A stretch of DNA of 64,000 bases from Apiotrichum sp. Y4204. Its lineage: Eukaryota > Basidiomycota > Tremellomycetes > Trichosporonales > Trichosporonaceae. Position numbers and translations under genes: made by a program. Of this stretch, positions 23,792 through 35,193 are shown in pieces. Positions within the stretch are counted from its first letter, which is position 1, and each line of letters opens with the position of its first letter. Location of the stretch: NCBI GenBank assembly GCA_025531455.1, contig JAMYHL010000037.1:124001-188000 (forward strand), in the 5' to 3' direction. The notes beneath the pieces were generated by a model. That model was not told the origin of the DNA. It did no database searches and saw only the letters and a program-made list of their open reading frames with translations.

Positions 23792-23973
23792 GACGGAAGT
23801 TGGACAGAGAAGTGAACGACGATTACCCACTGCATAGGAACGATGGAGAGCACAGTAGAAGATCACGTAGACCACGACGTAATGTATTCCATCATGCTTC
23901 AATTGTAACTCCGGACGCTACTGTTTCGTCGGCCCAAATTGACTAAGATACCTATGCATACACAATCATACAG

Positions 23974-25325
23974 CTACGCCTTGGACATGGCGTCCTTAAT
24001 ACGGAGACAGCACTCGAGGAGCTGAAGTTGCTCGTCGCCACCCTCGCAGAGCGCCTTGTCGCACTCGGCAATCGCCATTGCGGCGTTGGACTTCGGAATG
24101 GTGGGGATAGTCGGAAGGGGGATGAGCGCATCGTGCAGCTGCTCGAGGACTTGGCCGGCCGACCAGCCATCACGGCCAACTTGACGCACTGCTTTGCGCA
24201 CATCCTCGAAGGACGTCGAGAGTGGACTAATACCCTCTCCGGGCTCGACGCCGACAGCGCGAAGGAGGCCGTCGATCACTTCTGGCGGCACGACGCCGGA
24301 AATTTCATGAACTGTACTAATCAGCGAGACCCGAGCATTCAACACTTACTGGAGTTTGACGTGATAGGAGTGGGCGTATCACTTGCGCTGTGCAGGCGCT
24401 GAGCCGTCTGGAGGTACGTGATGGCCTTGCGGAGATCACCATTGGCGAGTTTGAGAATGAGCTCGAGAACCTGGCAGGTTAGAACGGTACAGTGGAATCA
24501 CCTACTCCAGGGTCAGCCTGTACACCTTCGTTATTAGCAATCATCTCGATACGCGCATGAGACGATTCCTGCGCGAGGGGGCGGAAGCGGAACTTGGAGC
24601 AACGGGAGGCCACTGGTTCAATAATCCTGAGAGTTAGAAAGAATCGCGATTTCACAACTCACCTCGTCACATAGTTGCAGACCAGACAGAACCGGGTAAT
24701 GCGGGAGTACGTCTCCATGATACGCCTGAGGGCACTCTGCGCGTCCTGAGTCATCGAGTCGGCCTCGTCGAGAATAATGAGCTTGTAAGGCGGGCAGGGA
24801 TACGTCTTCCCGTCGCTGGAGATACCGACGTTACGCGGCGTCTCCCTCGCGAACGTCTTGATCTTCTCGCGGACGACAGAGATTCCGCGCTCGTCGGACG
24901 CGTTAAGCTCCAGCACACGCGAGCGGAAGAGGTCCGGGCTAATGTCAGTACTCTGAACTCGAAGATGTAACACCTCGCTTCACCGCCTTCTTCGCAACGG
25001 GACAAACAGCTACTCACCCAAACAATTGGCGCGCAAGCGCGAGAATGGTGGAAGTCTTGCCGGTTCCCGGGGGACCGTAGAAAAGCATGTGAGGAAGCTG
25101 AGTGCGTCAGAAGCCATCAATATATCAACTCACGTTCGTGCTGGCAAGTGCTTTGCGCAAAACGGCGACAGTGTTCTCTTGGCTCGACACATCCTCAATG
25201 GTCTTGGGACGGCTGAAGTTGTCAGTGGGGGTTTAAAAGGGACGTAAAGCAACCCACTATTTCTCTACCCAGGGTTGCATGCGCGTCTCTGGAGCAGCCG
25301 CGGGACGGCCGAGAAGCGTTGTCAT
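23974..25325 (-). CDS. RFC2: Replication factor C subunit (yeast Rfc2 / human RFC4 type), 360 aa
   Basis: Seven exons on the minus strand: 25325-25258, 25212-25134, 25097-25018, 24938-24663, 24626-24506, 24470-24350 and 24311-23974. Introns are 45, 36, 79, 36, 35 and 38 nt. The product has the clamp-loader AAA+ motifs: WVEKYRPK, Walker A GPPGTGKT, Walker B LDEADSM, sensor region and the SRC arginine-finger motif in [12 protein letters not shown]. The stretch [17 protein letters not shown] and the C-terminal [13 protein letters not shown] point to the Rfc2/RFC4 subtype. RFC loads PCNA onto primed DNA. An ACGCGT MluI-box lies 104 bp upstream of the start, as in many G1/S genes. It is divergent from CGI121. 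Confidence 0.94.
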
Positions 25326-25673
25326 CGTGATTGAGATTGGAGTGGTCGTGTTGTTATTCAAGATGTCTTGTAGCAAGAAGAGTGGAAGTGGAGGTGACCA
25401 GGTCCGCGCGTCCAGCAGCAAGGGACGGACGCGTCAAGTCGCGTAACCCACCCAAAAAATGGGTTATTGGATTGGCCCGGGATATAATGTTGCAAGTGTA
25501 ATGGTTGATCAGCCCAATGGTAATGAAAATGCTAATAGGCAAGGGACGTGATTGTGGAGGCTGACGACTCGACTGACGCCATTCTCGACAACTTTGCACT
25601 TCTCCACATTTGCATCGCATCCCTCAATTCTACATCTCTTCACCCGCGTCCACACCACCAACTTCCCACCACA
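25326..25673. promoter_or_regulatory. Shared divergent promoter of RFC2 and CGI121
   Basis: The 348 bp between the two start codons must serve both genes. It contains a palindromic ACGCGT at 25429-25434, matching the MCB element bound by the MBF cell-cycle factor in other fungi. It is nearer RFC2 than CGI121, which fits replication-linked control of RFC2. Confidence 0.55.
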
Positions 25674-26449
25674 ATGGAGACCTACACACTCCCCAACTTC
25701 CCGCCCAACGTGTCGACAGTGCACATTGCGTACTTCGAAAACGTCACCAATGCCCCCGATATCCGGCGCCGTCTCGTCTCGGCGGCCACGACCCAGGGTC
25801 CCGAGGGCGAAGCCGCGCGGGCACTGGTCGATTTCGGCTTTGTGGATGCAGCTCTGGTGAGTAAGGAATGTTTAGTAGCTTCGCCCCTCTTGTTGTCAGC
25901 TATTGCTCTTTTCCTTCTCACCTCTGTCTTAGTCTGGCGTACTAACACTCAGCTCGTCTCCAAGCAGCACCTTATCACTGGCATTCTCACGGCGCTGCTC
26001 ATCTCCCTCCCCCAGGAACGGACAGCGACACTCCCTGCTCCCCCGGAGCTCAAGACGCGGTCGCACAACCTCCACTCCGAGCTCCTGATGGCTCTCTCGC
26101 CGAACAATAACATCACCGACGCGATTCGGCGTCACGGTGTTGGCGACAGCACGACGCGTCTTGCTGTTGTGCGTTACGGCGACGACTCGATGAGCCAGGA
26201 GCAGGTGTGGCGTATGATCGAGAACGTCGTGCAGGGAGAGCTGAAAAGCGTTGACGAGCTCGACGCACCGGGCAAGCCTGACTGGCCGCGGATCGACAAG
26301 GTAGGTCAGGAGTGACGTTCATCCTGGTACGTGAAGCTCACGCTCAGGTCTACAAGCTCGGCGAGATGAACCAGCTCAAGGTTAAGGACTTGACGGAGCG
26401 CAAGATTGCGGCAGTGGTGAACACTGTTGCTATCAAGCACGCCACTTAG
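25674..26449 (+). CDS. CGI121: KEOPS/EKC complex subunit Cgi121 (TPRKB family), 210 aa
   Basis: Three exons: 25674-25856, 25953-26300 and 26348-26449, with introns of 96 and 47 nt, all in phase 0. The protein shows family hallmarks: the DAALLVSKQHLITGILTAL helix, the KTRSHNLHSELLMALSPNNN segment and GVGDSTTRLAVVRYG strand followed by a C-terminal helix. Cgi121 binds the kinase Bud32 (and the tRNA 3' end in studied systems) in the complex that installs t6A at position 37 of ANN-decoding tRNAs. Its length of 210 is typical for fungi. It is divergent from RFC2 and convergent with COG1, whose stop lies 134 bp away. Confidence 0.9.
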
Positions 26450-26583
26450 CCCCCATCTCGACACCGTTACGCCCAGGCCCACGCGCGCTGGCAGAAATTG
26501 CAGCACCATCACAACCAGCAACAGCAATAGCATACGCTTTGACCTGATACCCAGCATATACATCCCCATGCATATTGTAAATT

Positions 26584-29571
26584 CTATGCCACAATTGACA
26601 GTAGTCCGATGCGTTTTCCCGGCCGGGCCACGGCAATTGGGCTTTTGAACTCGACGCCGGACGAGCGGTTCGCCAAGGTCGGCGCACCGAGCCTGAGGAG
26701 GGAAGCACTGCGGTCGGCCCCCCGAGCGCTCTTGACAGGGGCGACTGGAGTGTGATGTTGCAAGAGAGGGTGAAGAGTAAGCTGTGTCCGGCGGAGCGAC
26801 TCTAGGAGAGTAGCGTCCAAGTTTGCTTTGAACTCGTCGAAGGAGGAGGGAAGCTTGGCAGTCAGCTCTGTGGAGACTGTCCAGAACGCACCATGTTCAA
26901 CAGCGTCTGCACCATCTCGTCCTTGTTGACCGGTTCACCCTTGACAAGCGTGAGGAAGCCGAGGTCCAATGCTGCTTGGGCGGCCGCATCACCACTCTGG
27001 TTCTTCCATCCCTCCATGGAACGCGTCGCCTCGACAAATGCGCTGACGAGATTCGGCACAACGGGCAGGGTAATGCCCACAGGTACACCGAGATTGCGGA
27101 CGGCGTGGACCATTTGAGTGAGTGCGGATACTATAACGGGCGAGGGAGATGTAGGATATGGCCCCTGCCACGTTGCCCGGATCTGCTGCTCCCCTCGGTG
27201 CTCATCAAAGAGGGGAAGCAGGAGATGAGTTGCTGAGTTGATCGTCTTGCCCTGCCATTGGATAGTTGAGGACGAATGAATATCCATTAATGAAGACTTT
27301 GTAGAGGCTAGATGTTAGCAATATGTCGAACGACAGACACCCACCGAGATCGACACCAGTATCCCCGATCAGGTTAGTCAGGAAGCTGCTAGTATGCGCC
27401 AGGTAAAGCGCCACTCGTCCAATGAACAGCTCCGCTTCGACACTGCCTGTTGCGTCGCGATGACCTCCTGCGTCGGCGAGGACATCTCCGAGAACCTTCA
27501 AGAGGGCATCCAGCGCACTGGTCAACTTGCCACGGTAGTCGTCATACATCCCTGTTGGTAGTCCTGCCAGGTCGGCATTGATATCCGTAGCAGCTGCCTC
27601 CAGCACACTCAGAACCGTGTCCAGGAGCGGTGTACGGAACGACGACCGCTTCTTGAGGGTAGCCAAGAACCCGTTAAACGCGGCGTTTGATCCAGTGAGA
27701 GTTGCGGTCGAGGGGAACGAAACGTCGCTAAACATGAACACCTCAGGGTCATTGTCTGTGGTCTCCTTCCCAGAACGAATCTTGGACTCGGCATCCTTGA
27801 GCGATGTCTCTGCGCTTGTCACCAGAGTCTGAAGCTTGGACGTCCAGATGTCCTGCACTCGCGCACCCCACTGCGCCTCCAGCGTTGCGGCAATCTGCGG
27901 TTCGAAACCCTCGTCGCCGAGGATGTCCTGAAGGGTTCCGCGCACCTTCCACACGTCCGAGACAGATTGTAAAGCCGAGAGCCAAGCTGGTACGGATTCG
28001 CGAAGAATCTCAATCGCGGATTCTTGCCAGGGACCGAGCTTCTGGGAAAGATCTGGTGTCTCGCTTGGAGCCACGAAAGGAGTGAAGCCTGTGACGTCGG
28101 GAGGCAGATAGCGAAGGAGAATCTGCGAAGAAGGCAGCTCCTGGAGAACAAGAGGTGTCGAGACGGGAGGCCCATCGAGAGTGGAGTTGATGCGGGGTGG
28201 GAGAGGGAGAGATATCGAGTGAAGCCTGCTTGCCCGGCGCTGGTGCTGATACCGTCGCATCTGGGCAGGCGGAGTGGGTTGCGGTGCCTCTCCGGCTTGA
28301 ACAAGTCGAATGGCCTCGGCGAGAAGACTTTCATCACTCGAGGCCTTTCGCTTTGAGTCAAAGACCGCATGGACAAGTGAAACGGCGTCCAGGAGACTCG
28401 AGGCAGCATCTGAAATTATTTTCGCAATGTCCTCGCGCTGCGGCTTAAAGTCCTTCATGGCCAGCTCCGCAGCTCGTGAGCTCGATCGTCGCCGCCTTCC
28501 TTCCTGCTTGGATCCTGGAGCATTTGCCAAAATGTCGTGCAACGTCTTCAGTCGCTGAGCGAGAAAGAGGTCAAGAACATCCTCGAGAGGGAGATTGTCC
28601 AGGAGAATGACCGCCAGCAGCGTGTCCGACAGAGTCTTCGGATCCAATCTGTCCCGTGTTCGAAGCGCAGCCGTTGCTCGCTGTACAATCTGTTGGCGGA
28701 AGGGCAAAAGCGTGTCCCACTGCTTCTGCAGAAGCGGAACGTATGGCTGGTGGTTAGATACCTCTTGAGATTGGACACTCACCCCTTTGACATCTTCAGG
28801 CATTGCGGTCAGACCCTCTTTGACAACACGCGCAACAAGCCAAAGGAACGCGGCGTTCAAGTAGGAGTGGTGCGCAAGATAGGAGTACAGAGCTAGGTCC
28901 GTCAGTATGATTTCTACATGCCATCCTTACCTTCTGGGGCATCAAGCAGCAACTTCATGTGCGCTGCGACTGGCAGTAATGTCCCTACATCTTCCGCTTC
29001 CTCTACCGGTTCTGATCCTCCGTCGGCTAGCTCAGTTGGGTTTGCACACGCCGCCCCGACCGTCTTCAGTCCTGCACTCAGCCGCAATGAGGATGAGTGG
29101 AGGGACGTGATTTGTGAAGCCGAAGTGAGAAGATCACGGTATCGTGTGCTGGCTGTCAGACATGACCTTCGGTAGCTCCGGCACCACTCACCCCACCATT
29201 GAGCGCAGCTCCGACTGCTTGTTCAAAGCATCTGCCCTGCTTGTCAGCCAGACCCACTACATGTTCGCTCGCAGAGCTCACCGCATCTTGGCCTCGACAC
29301 GCTTCACTTCCAGAACCGGCAGCCGCCGGAACACCTCGTCGGCATCCATGTTGGCCCAATCTCGATCATCGTTGGGTTCTCGTTTCCTGCCGCTCCCACT
29401 GCTGGTTGTGCTGAGCACTCCAGACAGATTCGACGGCCGCCTCCCAGATGCCGAGAGGTGAGGGTATATCCGCGAGTTCTGGCGGAAGCTCGAACTGGAC
29501 GACATCGGCGGGGAAGTGACAGACGCAGGCGAGAACGCGTTCCCGCGCGTGGGTGTCGAGCGGGCCGACAT
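26584..29571 (-). CDS. COG1: Conserved oligomeric Golgi complex subunit 1, 928 aa
   Basis: Six exons on the minus strand: 29571-29282, 29236-29192, 29148-28931, 28892-27345, 27307-26892 and 26853-26584. The N-terminus has the Vps51/COG1 signature: MDADEVFRRLPVLEVKRVE, then KMRADALNKQSELRSMVGTRYRDLLTSASQI across three short exons. A long helical region follows. COG1 is a core subunit of the tethering complex for retrograde intra-Golgi vesicles. The last intron (26854-26891, 38 nt, GTGCGT donor, CTGAC branch, CAAG acceptor) was chosen because it restores an open frame with helical sequence (FDEFKANLDATLLESLRR). Without it the protein would stop at 26862. This last join is the least certain. Confidence 0.85.
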
Positions 29572-29855
29572 GCTGATGTCTTGCCTGACAGTGGGGTCAA
29601 GTTGATGTTGTTGGTATCACCGACGCTTCAATGACGACGTGCATGAGCCAGTCGAGGAGAGCAGTTGAGCATCAACTTGGACGTGTCAGTTGCACCCTGG
29701 CTGTTGGTTTCCACCGTGGGAATATTGAGAGATTAGACTCTGCGAAGTGACAATGACGCACGACAAATCGACGACGCGCGACCAAAACAGTTCTCGGTCC
29801 TCGCGTGCTTGTCGATCTCGATGGATTCCAGTAACTTGTCCATCATACTCGTAAC
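29572..29855. promoter_or_regulatory. Divergent promoter of COG1 and TTI2
   Basis: The 284 bp between the two start codons must contain both promoters. I see no TATA box or other site I can name. Confidence 0.45.
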
Positions 29856-31405
29856 ATGGCTATTATCGAGGAAATTACAGACTCTCCGGAGCGCTCCCCA
29901 ACACCCCCTCCTAAATCCGTTCCCCCACCTCAACCGTTAGAGGTGGAGGCGAATCCAACGAGTTCAGCGGAACTTGCGGATGTTCTCGTCGCGCTGTCGT
30001 CAAAACTTGCGCTGCCAGAGGATCTGCTTCCATCATATCTGAACGAGGAAAAACGTAGGGCACATTTCTCTCAGTTTATTTCCATTATTCTAACATGCAG
30101 CTGAGATTCTTATCGATGATTATCGAGCGAACGCCACGGAATCACTTGAGCGAATCGCGGCCGGAACTAGACACCCTCTCTGGAACGACGTGCCGTTTCC
30201 GCAACAGGCGAAGGTGGTGGCAGAGGTGGTCCGACTATGGGGTGTGGATGCCTGGACGTCTAATAAGATGCGACAGCTCGTTGACGGTGAGTCTTTTCTT
30301 CACTTTTTCGTTACTGACCATAGACATCACGTCGGCTGTTGACCGCCCTGCCATGGCCGACCATCTACTGACATCTACCTTACGAACACTCTTCGTGGCC
30401 CACCCTTACCTTTCTACATCGGCTGACCGCGCACGTACTCGTCCGCTTGGGGGAAGAGAGGCCATGGACGATGTGCAGGAACAGCAAATCTGGAAGTCCG
30501 CCGCGGGCTGGGGTTGTCACAATGCCCTTGCATGGAGTGTCTCGGCTCTCGACGACACTATCCTGCTCAGACGCCTGGGTAATGTGCTGCCCCCAACACT
30601 GATGATGATGGACGACTGGGAGCCACAATGGCGTGGTCGTGGAGCATGGGTCCTCTGTCATTGGGTCGGTCGCATTGGTGCTGATGAGCTGGCCCGTCGA
30701 GGACTGGACAAGCTTCTCCTCGACAGCCTAACGCATTCCATGAGCCTCCATGCCAACCCCCCTCTCAAGCATGTTCTACCAGCGGCCCTTATCATCGTGG
30801 AGGGATTGAAAGGGAAGAAGCGAGCCGATGCGTACGCGGACATTGTCCAAAAGCTTTTGGTTGCCGGTTGGACCTACGCGCCCAGCGGGGCTGAAGGACG
30901 AGCTGTTTTGATTGACCTCGCGGAGAGCGTAGAAGTGCTTTGCAAGGAGATTGGAGATGGTATTGCCCGCTGGCTCAAGGTACGTGCTTAGTGTGTCTCC
31001 AAACTAACATGGCAGGCAATCATCCCGTCGCTGCTCGAGCCTCTACAATATCCGCCGTCATCCGCTGCCTTGCCCCATTTCCGTGCGAACCTGTCCGCAT
31101 TGCACACAGTGTGCGTCGCGGTTCGCGGTACAGACAGGATTTCTCGGTGGAGAGGACAAATGCTGGACGTGGGTGCGCGCCTATGGCTGCAAGTGAATGA
31201 ACGAGAATACGAGGGCGAAGGCAACGGTCAGTGCCTTTGTGGAGTGATAGCTGACCTTGCAACAGAACTTGCTGCAAACGTGCGCCAACTCATCAAGGAT
31301 GTGTTCTCAGAAATCGAACGAGAATGTCCTACCGTCAGGAAAGACGAATTCAGTACCCTCTTGAGTCTCAATGAGCAGGCGTTCGCACCGCTTGTCTCTG
31401 CATGA
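29856..31405 (+). CDS. TTI2: TELO2-interacting protein 2-like (Tti2), 463 aa
   Basis: Five exons: 29856-30054, 30101-30286, 30324-30979, 31016-31226 and 31266-31405; introns are 36-46 nt. The N-terminal exon is Pro-rich and disordered. The rest looks all-helical. The core phrase VLPPTLMMMDDWEPQWRGRG followed by a helix and a C-terminal LLSLNEQAF is like the Tti2 family, in which a PLLxLLDD-type segment and HEAT-like helices are conserved. Tti2 works with Tel2 and Tti1 as an Hsp90 co-factor that stabilises TOR, ATM/Tel1, ATR/Mec1 and related kinases. The assignment rests on pattern and length only. An unrelated HEAT-repeat protein is the main alternative. Confidence 0.62.
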
Positions 31406-32113
31406 TACATACCATACTTACCACCCCACGATGTACGGCTGTGAGAGCTCTCAGCGCTTACATCCAGCTGGAGGAGGCGACCAATGGACACCGTGAGGTG
31501 CACTTGGCGCCGAGAGCAATAGGGGTTGTGGTGACTCCTGCACTCCTTTCCGTGTATTGGTTATTGAAATCAGCTGAGATGGCTAAAAACAGATGAGGCC
31601 CCTCAGTGTGCGGTCCGTAGACTGCAGGGAGAACGTGTCAGGAGCTCAGGAGTGTAAGAGAGGTCTCCAAGAAATTGTGGCACAGACCCATCTAGGGATG
31701 GATATAGGCGGACGGCCACCCATCTCTCGCGCATCATCCGTCATCCGCTTCCGTTATCCGTTATCCCTCGCGATCTGTCGCCCGGCATGCAGTGGCATGG
31801 GACCTGGGGCGCTGTGTGGGCCCCTTGCCAAGCCACGATCCTGAACACGCCTTTTGGCATACCTTGTGAGACACTGAATCAAGATATACAGATAGACGTC
31901 TGGTGGCGTTCACGACCCTCATTGGGGATCTTTGGGGACCGGGGGCCCATATATTGACTGCGGGGATACGACAAAATGTTTCCCCAGCTCCAAAACACCT
32001 CTCGATCCTCTCTACGTTAGCTGCGACACCCAACTGTCGACTCTTTAAGTTGTTGTGCGCGTCGTGATCGATATCCCACACACATTCCACGACTCTTCAG
32101 CCGGCAGTCTCAA
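31406..32113. other. Intergenic region and promoter of first four-Cys gene
   Basis: No gene is supported. A TATA-like CATATATTGA sits near 31949-31957, about 160 bp before the start codon at 32114. Confidence 0.45.
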
Positions 32114-32424
32114 ATGTCGTCCCCGATGAGGATCCCGCCGTACTACGCTCCCAGCCCTCTTGCCGGTGCTCCCAGCCCTCAATCGATTCGCAGCCGCGCC
32201 AGCTCCGGAACTCCCTCCGGCACACCTGTCCCGCCCCCGACTGTAGTGATGGGAGGATGCTCCGGCGACGCGCTCGGCATGAACAAGAACGGTTAGTAGA
32301 GTGAGGAGGATTGATGGAGTTGTGAGTACTGATACCAGGCCGCTGCGCGCCGCTCGAGTTCAGCGAGGGCGAACACATGTGTTTCTTCTGCTTCAGACTT
32401 CTCCGCGGAGTTGAGTCTAAGTAA
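32114..32424 (+). CDS. Small four-cysteine protein A, 87 aa
   Basis: Two exons (32114-32291 and 32339-32424) flank a 47-nt intron with GTTAGT donor, CTGAT branch and CCAG acceptor, in phase 1. The first 45 residues are Pro/Ser/Thr-rich and probably disordered. The C-terminal half carries C49, C62, C74 and C77 in the pattern C-x-G-x3-G-M-N-x4-C-x11-C-x2-C. The same pattern, with the intron at the same place and phase, occurs in the genes at 33729 and 34962, so the three appear to be one family. Here the WW pair that follows the second cysteine in the other two is AP. The four cysteines could bind one zinc ion. I do not recognise the family and assign no function. Confidence 0.72.
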
Positions 32425-32992
32425 ACCGGTTCACCGGCCGGTCTTACCCATCACCCACGTACCGTCATCATAAGACCCATGCTCAAAAGCCCGACCTTCC
32501 TGTCCCAGCTCAGCATAGTTCGGCCACCCATCACCCATTGCAGACTGTTGTATCGCTGTAGTATAGTAACGCGTATGTCATCGTAAAAACTGAACGCTGG
32601 GAACTCGGAAAACCCACCCGTCCCATGTCCACACAGTCTGCTGTGTACCTCGCGTAACGCCGCTAACGGAATGCTGTGATGTGTGGGAGAGCGGGCAGTG
32701 AGCAAACTCATCCCGGATCGCGTTATGCCGTCTGGATCAGGAGTTATCATCCCGCATCGTCGGACTGTCCTGTCACTGTCAAGCTGCAGCCTGCTGTCAC
32801 GATGTTTCGTCCTGGCAACAAGTTTTGTGAACAGACAGTTGTTGTGAAAAAAAACAAGGTTGCCGGCGGCCGCCAGGTCGCGCCAGGGCACGCCCCTCGC
32901 TAGTGTCAGTGGTCATGTGTCTGTCAAAGTACTCTCTCGTCCTGGATATGGGATTTCTTGGCTTCTGGTGGCTTCTCATGGCTCTACCCCGC

Positions 32993-33019
32993 GACTTGTG
33001 GGACTTGTGGGACTTGTGG
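32993..33019. repeat. Nonamer tandem repeat (GACTTGTGG)
   Basis: Three perfect adjacent copies of the 9-base unit are present. Confidence 0.9.
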
Positions 33020-33235
33020 GATCCTCCGACTGTGGAGAGCTCGGTTCCGCTGGTTCAATTCGTCCAAGTTGTTGCGGTACTCTCCGCGATCCGTGACACG
33101 GGGGTGACACTGTCGTGTCAACTCCCACCCCTGGCAGACGTGATCCAGACTGCAACTGGCCCATCGGATGTGTCTGCTTGACATGTTCGGCTCTCCGTTT
33201 GTGAATTTGTGCATGGGACGTCTGCCCCGGGTGTC

Positions 33236-33304
33236 CCAGATATACCAGATACCAGATATACCAGATATGCCAGATATGCCCAGATATGCCCAGATGTGCC
33301 AGGG
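33236..33304. repeat. CCAGAT repeat cluster
   Basis: CCAGAT occurs seven times at 33236, 33245, 33252, 33261, 33270, 33280 and 33290, mostly as CCAGATATG or CCAGATATGC. The cluster is about 430 bp upstream of the start codon at 33729 and could be a microsatellite or a set of regulatory sites. Confidence 0.75.
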
Positions 33305-33728
33305 TCCAGAATTCTAGGTTTGTCCCGTCCAGGCGCTTAGCGCGCTTGAGCCAGGCTTATCACGCTCCGTACGTTCCCCCTGTGCGACATGCAGTACAAA
33401 GGGACTGGCTGGCTGTCCAGTGCTCGTTTTCTGGTGTTTTGATCTGGTGCAATCTGGGGTTGTAGATTGTACAGGACGCGCAGGACGTCGTCGGCGCGTC
33501 CAGGACCCAGGAACGGTCTGATGTTGAAGCCAAGAGGAGGACAAGAAGCTCAGCCGGCTTGCAGCTTGGATAACTAGAATTTTAGACCTCGTTGCATAGG
33601 ATGTACATAAAGTAGTACAGGCCGTTATCCTTCTCACTACCCAACGGTCGCTACTCACTACTACACCCGCTCTTCTCAGCAGCTGCTACCAGCTCACTTC
33701 CTACACGCTTCCTTCTCAATCCGCCGCA

Positions 33729-34054
33729 ATGTCAACAAAAGCCCTGACCCCCATGGATACCCCGAACGCCTTTTTTGAAGACTCCAGTGCGTTCGCCATG
33801 CCGCTCGACATGAACGGCATGCCGCGCTGCCGAGGTGCGCTTGGCGTCAACTTTGGAGGTGAGTCTCCTCGATCTCCCCAGTCTCAGCCGTGTCTCACGT
33901 GTACGCCCCCGCGCTTACCTCAGGCCAATGCTGGTGGGTCCGCGACGCCGCGAATGTGCGCTGCAAGTACTGTGCCGTGCCGCTTGAGAAGGGGTCCGAG
34001 GGCACGCCGTGCACGCCGACGGCGCCGAGTCCGAAGCGCGGAGGATGGCTTTAA
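33729..34054 (+). CDS. Small four-cysteine CWW protein B, 86 aa
   Basis: Two exons (33729-33858 and 33924-34054) are separated by a 65-nt phase-1 intron with GTGAGT donor and CTCAG acceptor. The N-terminal 30 residues are mixed and probably disordered. C34, C46, C57 and C60 follow the pattern C-x-G-x2-G-V-N-x4-C-W-W-x8-C-x2-C, with AVP after the last cysteine. A Thr/Pro-rich tail ends in KRGGWL. The intron falls just before the second cysteine, as in the relatives at 32114 and 34962. The cysteine spacing suggests a small zinc-binding fold. I do not recognise it and no function is assigned. Confidence 0.75.
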
Positions 34055-34961
34055 GAACTAGCCGCGAGTATTGCGCCACGCCGCCATGCGCCTTTGACCA
34101 GTCACTGCCTCCTTTCTCCCCCCAACGATTGACATTACCTCCGACCCTTCTGGACGACTTTATGACTTCTGGACGACTTTCAAACTGTACGAACCCTCAC
34201 GAAGAAACTGAACGGCTGATTCACACGACGAGACGATGACTAGACCATACGATACGTGTTATTAGAAAGTGTATGTATTCTGCAATGTCCCTCTCCTTTG
34301 CATTCTTGGCGTTAGAAGACAGACGGGCCGCGGGATCGCGGAATCAGCGCTTGGGCGTCCTCGGGCGGAGTCACGGCGTACCGAGGAGCCGTGCCTCTGT
34401 AGCAAGCTCGATGGATATATGGATATATGGAGATAGGGATATAAATTAACGTGGGGACCGTCAAGGTTTACTGATCTGCTGATCTGCTGGAGCTATGTGG
34501 GCCTAGAAGTCATGGTGATGACATCAGCCTGTGGGGCCAACAAATATTTGTGGCGCGGCGATGTTTGCCCGCTGGTCGTCGTCTCCTCATGCCTCATCGA
34601 CACTCCGCCCACTCCGCCTTCGCCGCTGTGCTCGGACGGTGAGCTGCCGAGGTGGGTTGGAGCACAGGACATGAAAACCAGCTGTCGTGCTGAGGACAAT
34701 ATGAGGCACGAAGTGCATTGGATGACTACTATGTACACTATGGGGCTACTACATGGGGTCGAGGGCTGCCTCGATTACTTCTTTCCCGTGCCACCTTCTG
34801 TTCGGAGGATGGCACGCCTGCTCCGTCGTTCGTCGTTCGTGCGTCTTGATTATGAACATGTAATGGTGATACCCTGCGGAAATGGAGAATCCTCGCGGCG
34901 TGCGGCGCTGTACCGGTAAGGGGCATGGCCGTCGGATGACGAGGGGGAGGGCCGGTGACGC
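34055..34961. other. Intergenic region between convergent four-Cys genes
   Basis: About 0.9 kb lies between the ends of the genes at 33729 and 34962. The ORF at 34497-34919 has no supporting features and I do not call it a gene. An AT-rich stretch with repeated GGATAT is near 34410-34445. Confidence 0.45.
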
Positions 34962-35193
34962 CTAGAAGCCCCCAGTACGGGGGGCGACGATACGAGCGCT
35001 CGCGACGACCTGCTGTTGCTTGGGCTCGCCCTTGGGTACACCGCAGAAGCGGCATTGGTGGCCGCTGTTCGAGGCCGAGCGCCACCAGCAGTTGCCTGAG
35101 AGTTAGCTTGAGACACTGGTGAATGAGGCAGAGATACTCACGACCTTGGTTGACACCGTTGCTGTCACCCTTGCAGTAGTTCATGTTGAACAT
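34962..35193 (-). CDS. Small four-cysteine CWW protein C, 61 aa
   Basis: Two minus-strand exons (35193-35142 and 35095-34962) flank a 46-nt phase-1 intron with GTGAGT donor, CTAAC branch and CTCAG acceptor. The product is the minimal family member: C7, C20, C32 and C35 in the pattern C-x-G-x3-G-V-N-x4-C-W-W-x9-C-x2-C, then GVP and a short Gln/Val/Ala-rich tail. It has no disordered N-terminal extension, so the four-cysteine module is nearly the whole protein. A strong TATA box, TATATAAAA, lies at 35346-35338 on the same strand, about 145 bp upstream. A second in-frame ATG three codons downstream could also serve as start. Function is unknown. Confidence 0.75.

Larger units (their letters stand above)
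32425..33728. other. Intergenic region with repeats, upstream of second four-Cys gene
   Basis: No gene is supported. It holds two short tandem arrays (32993-33019 and 33236-33304) and a CT-rich leader from about 33625. A TATA-like TACATAAAG lies at 33604-33612. Confidence 0.45.
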
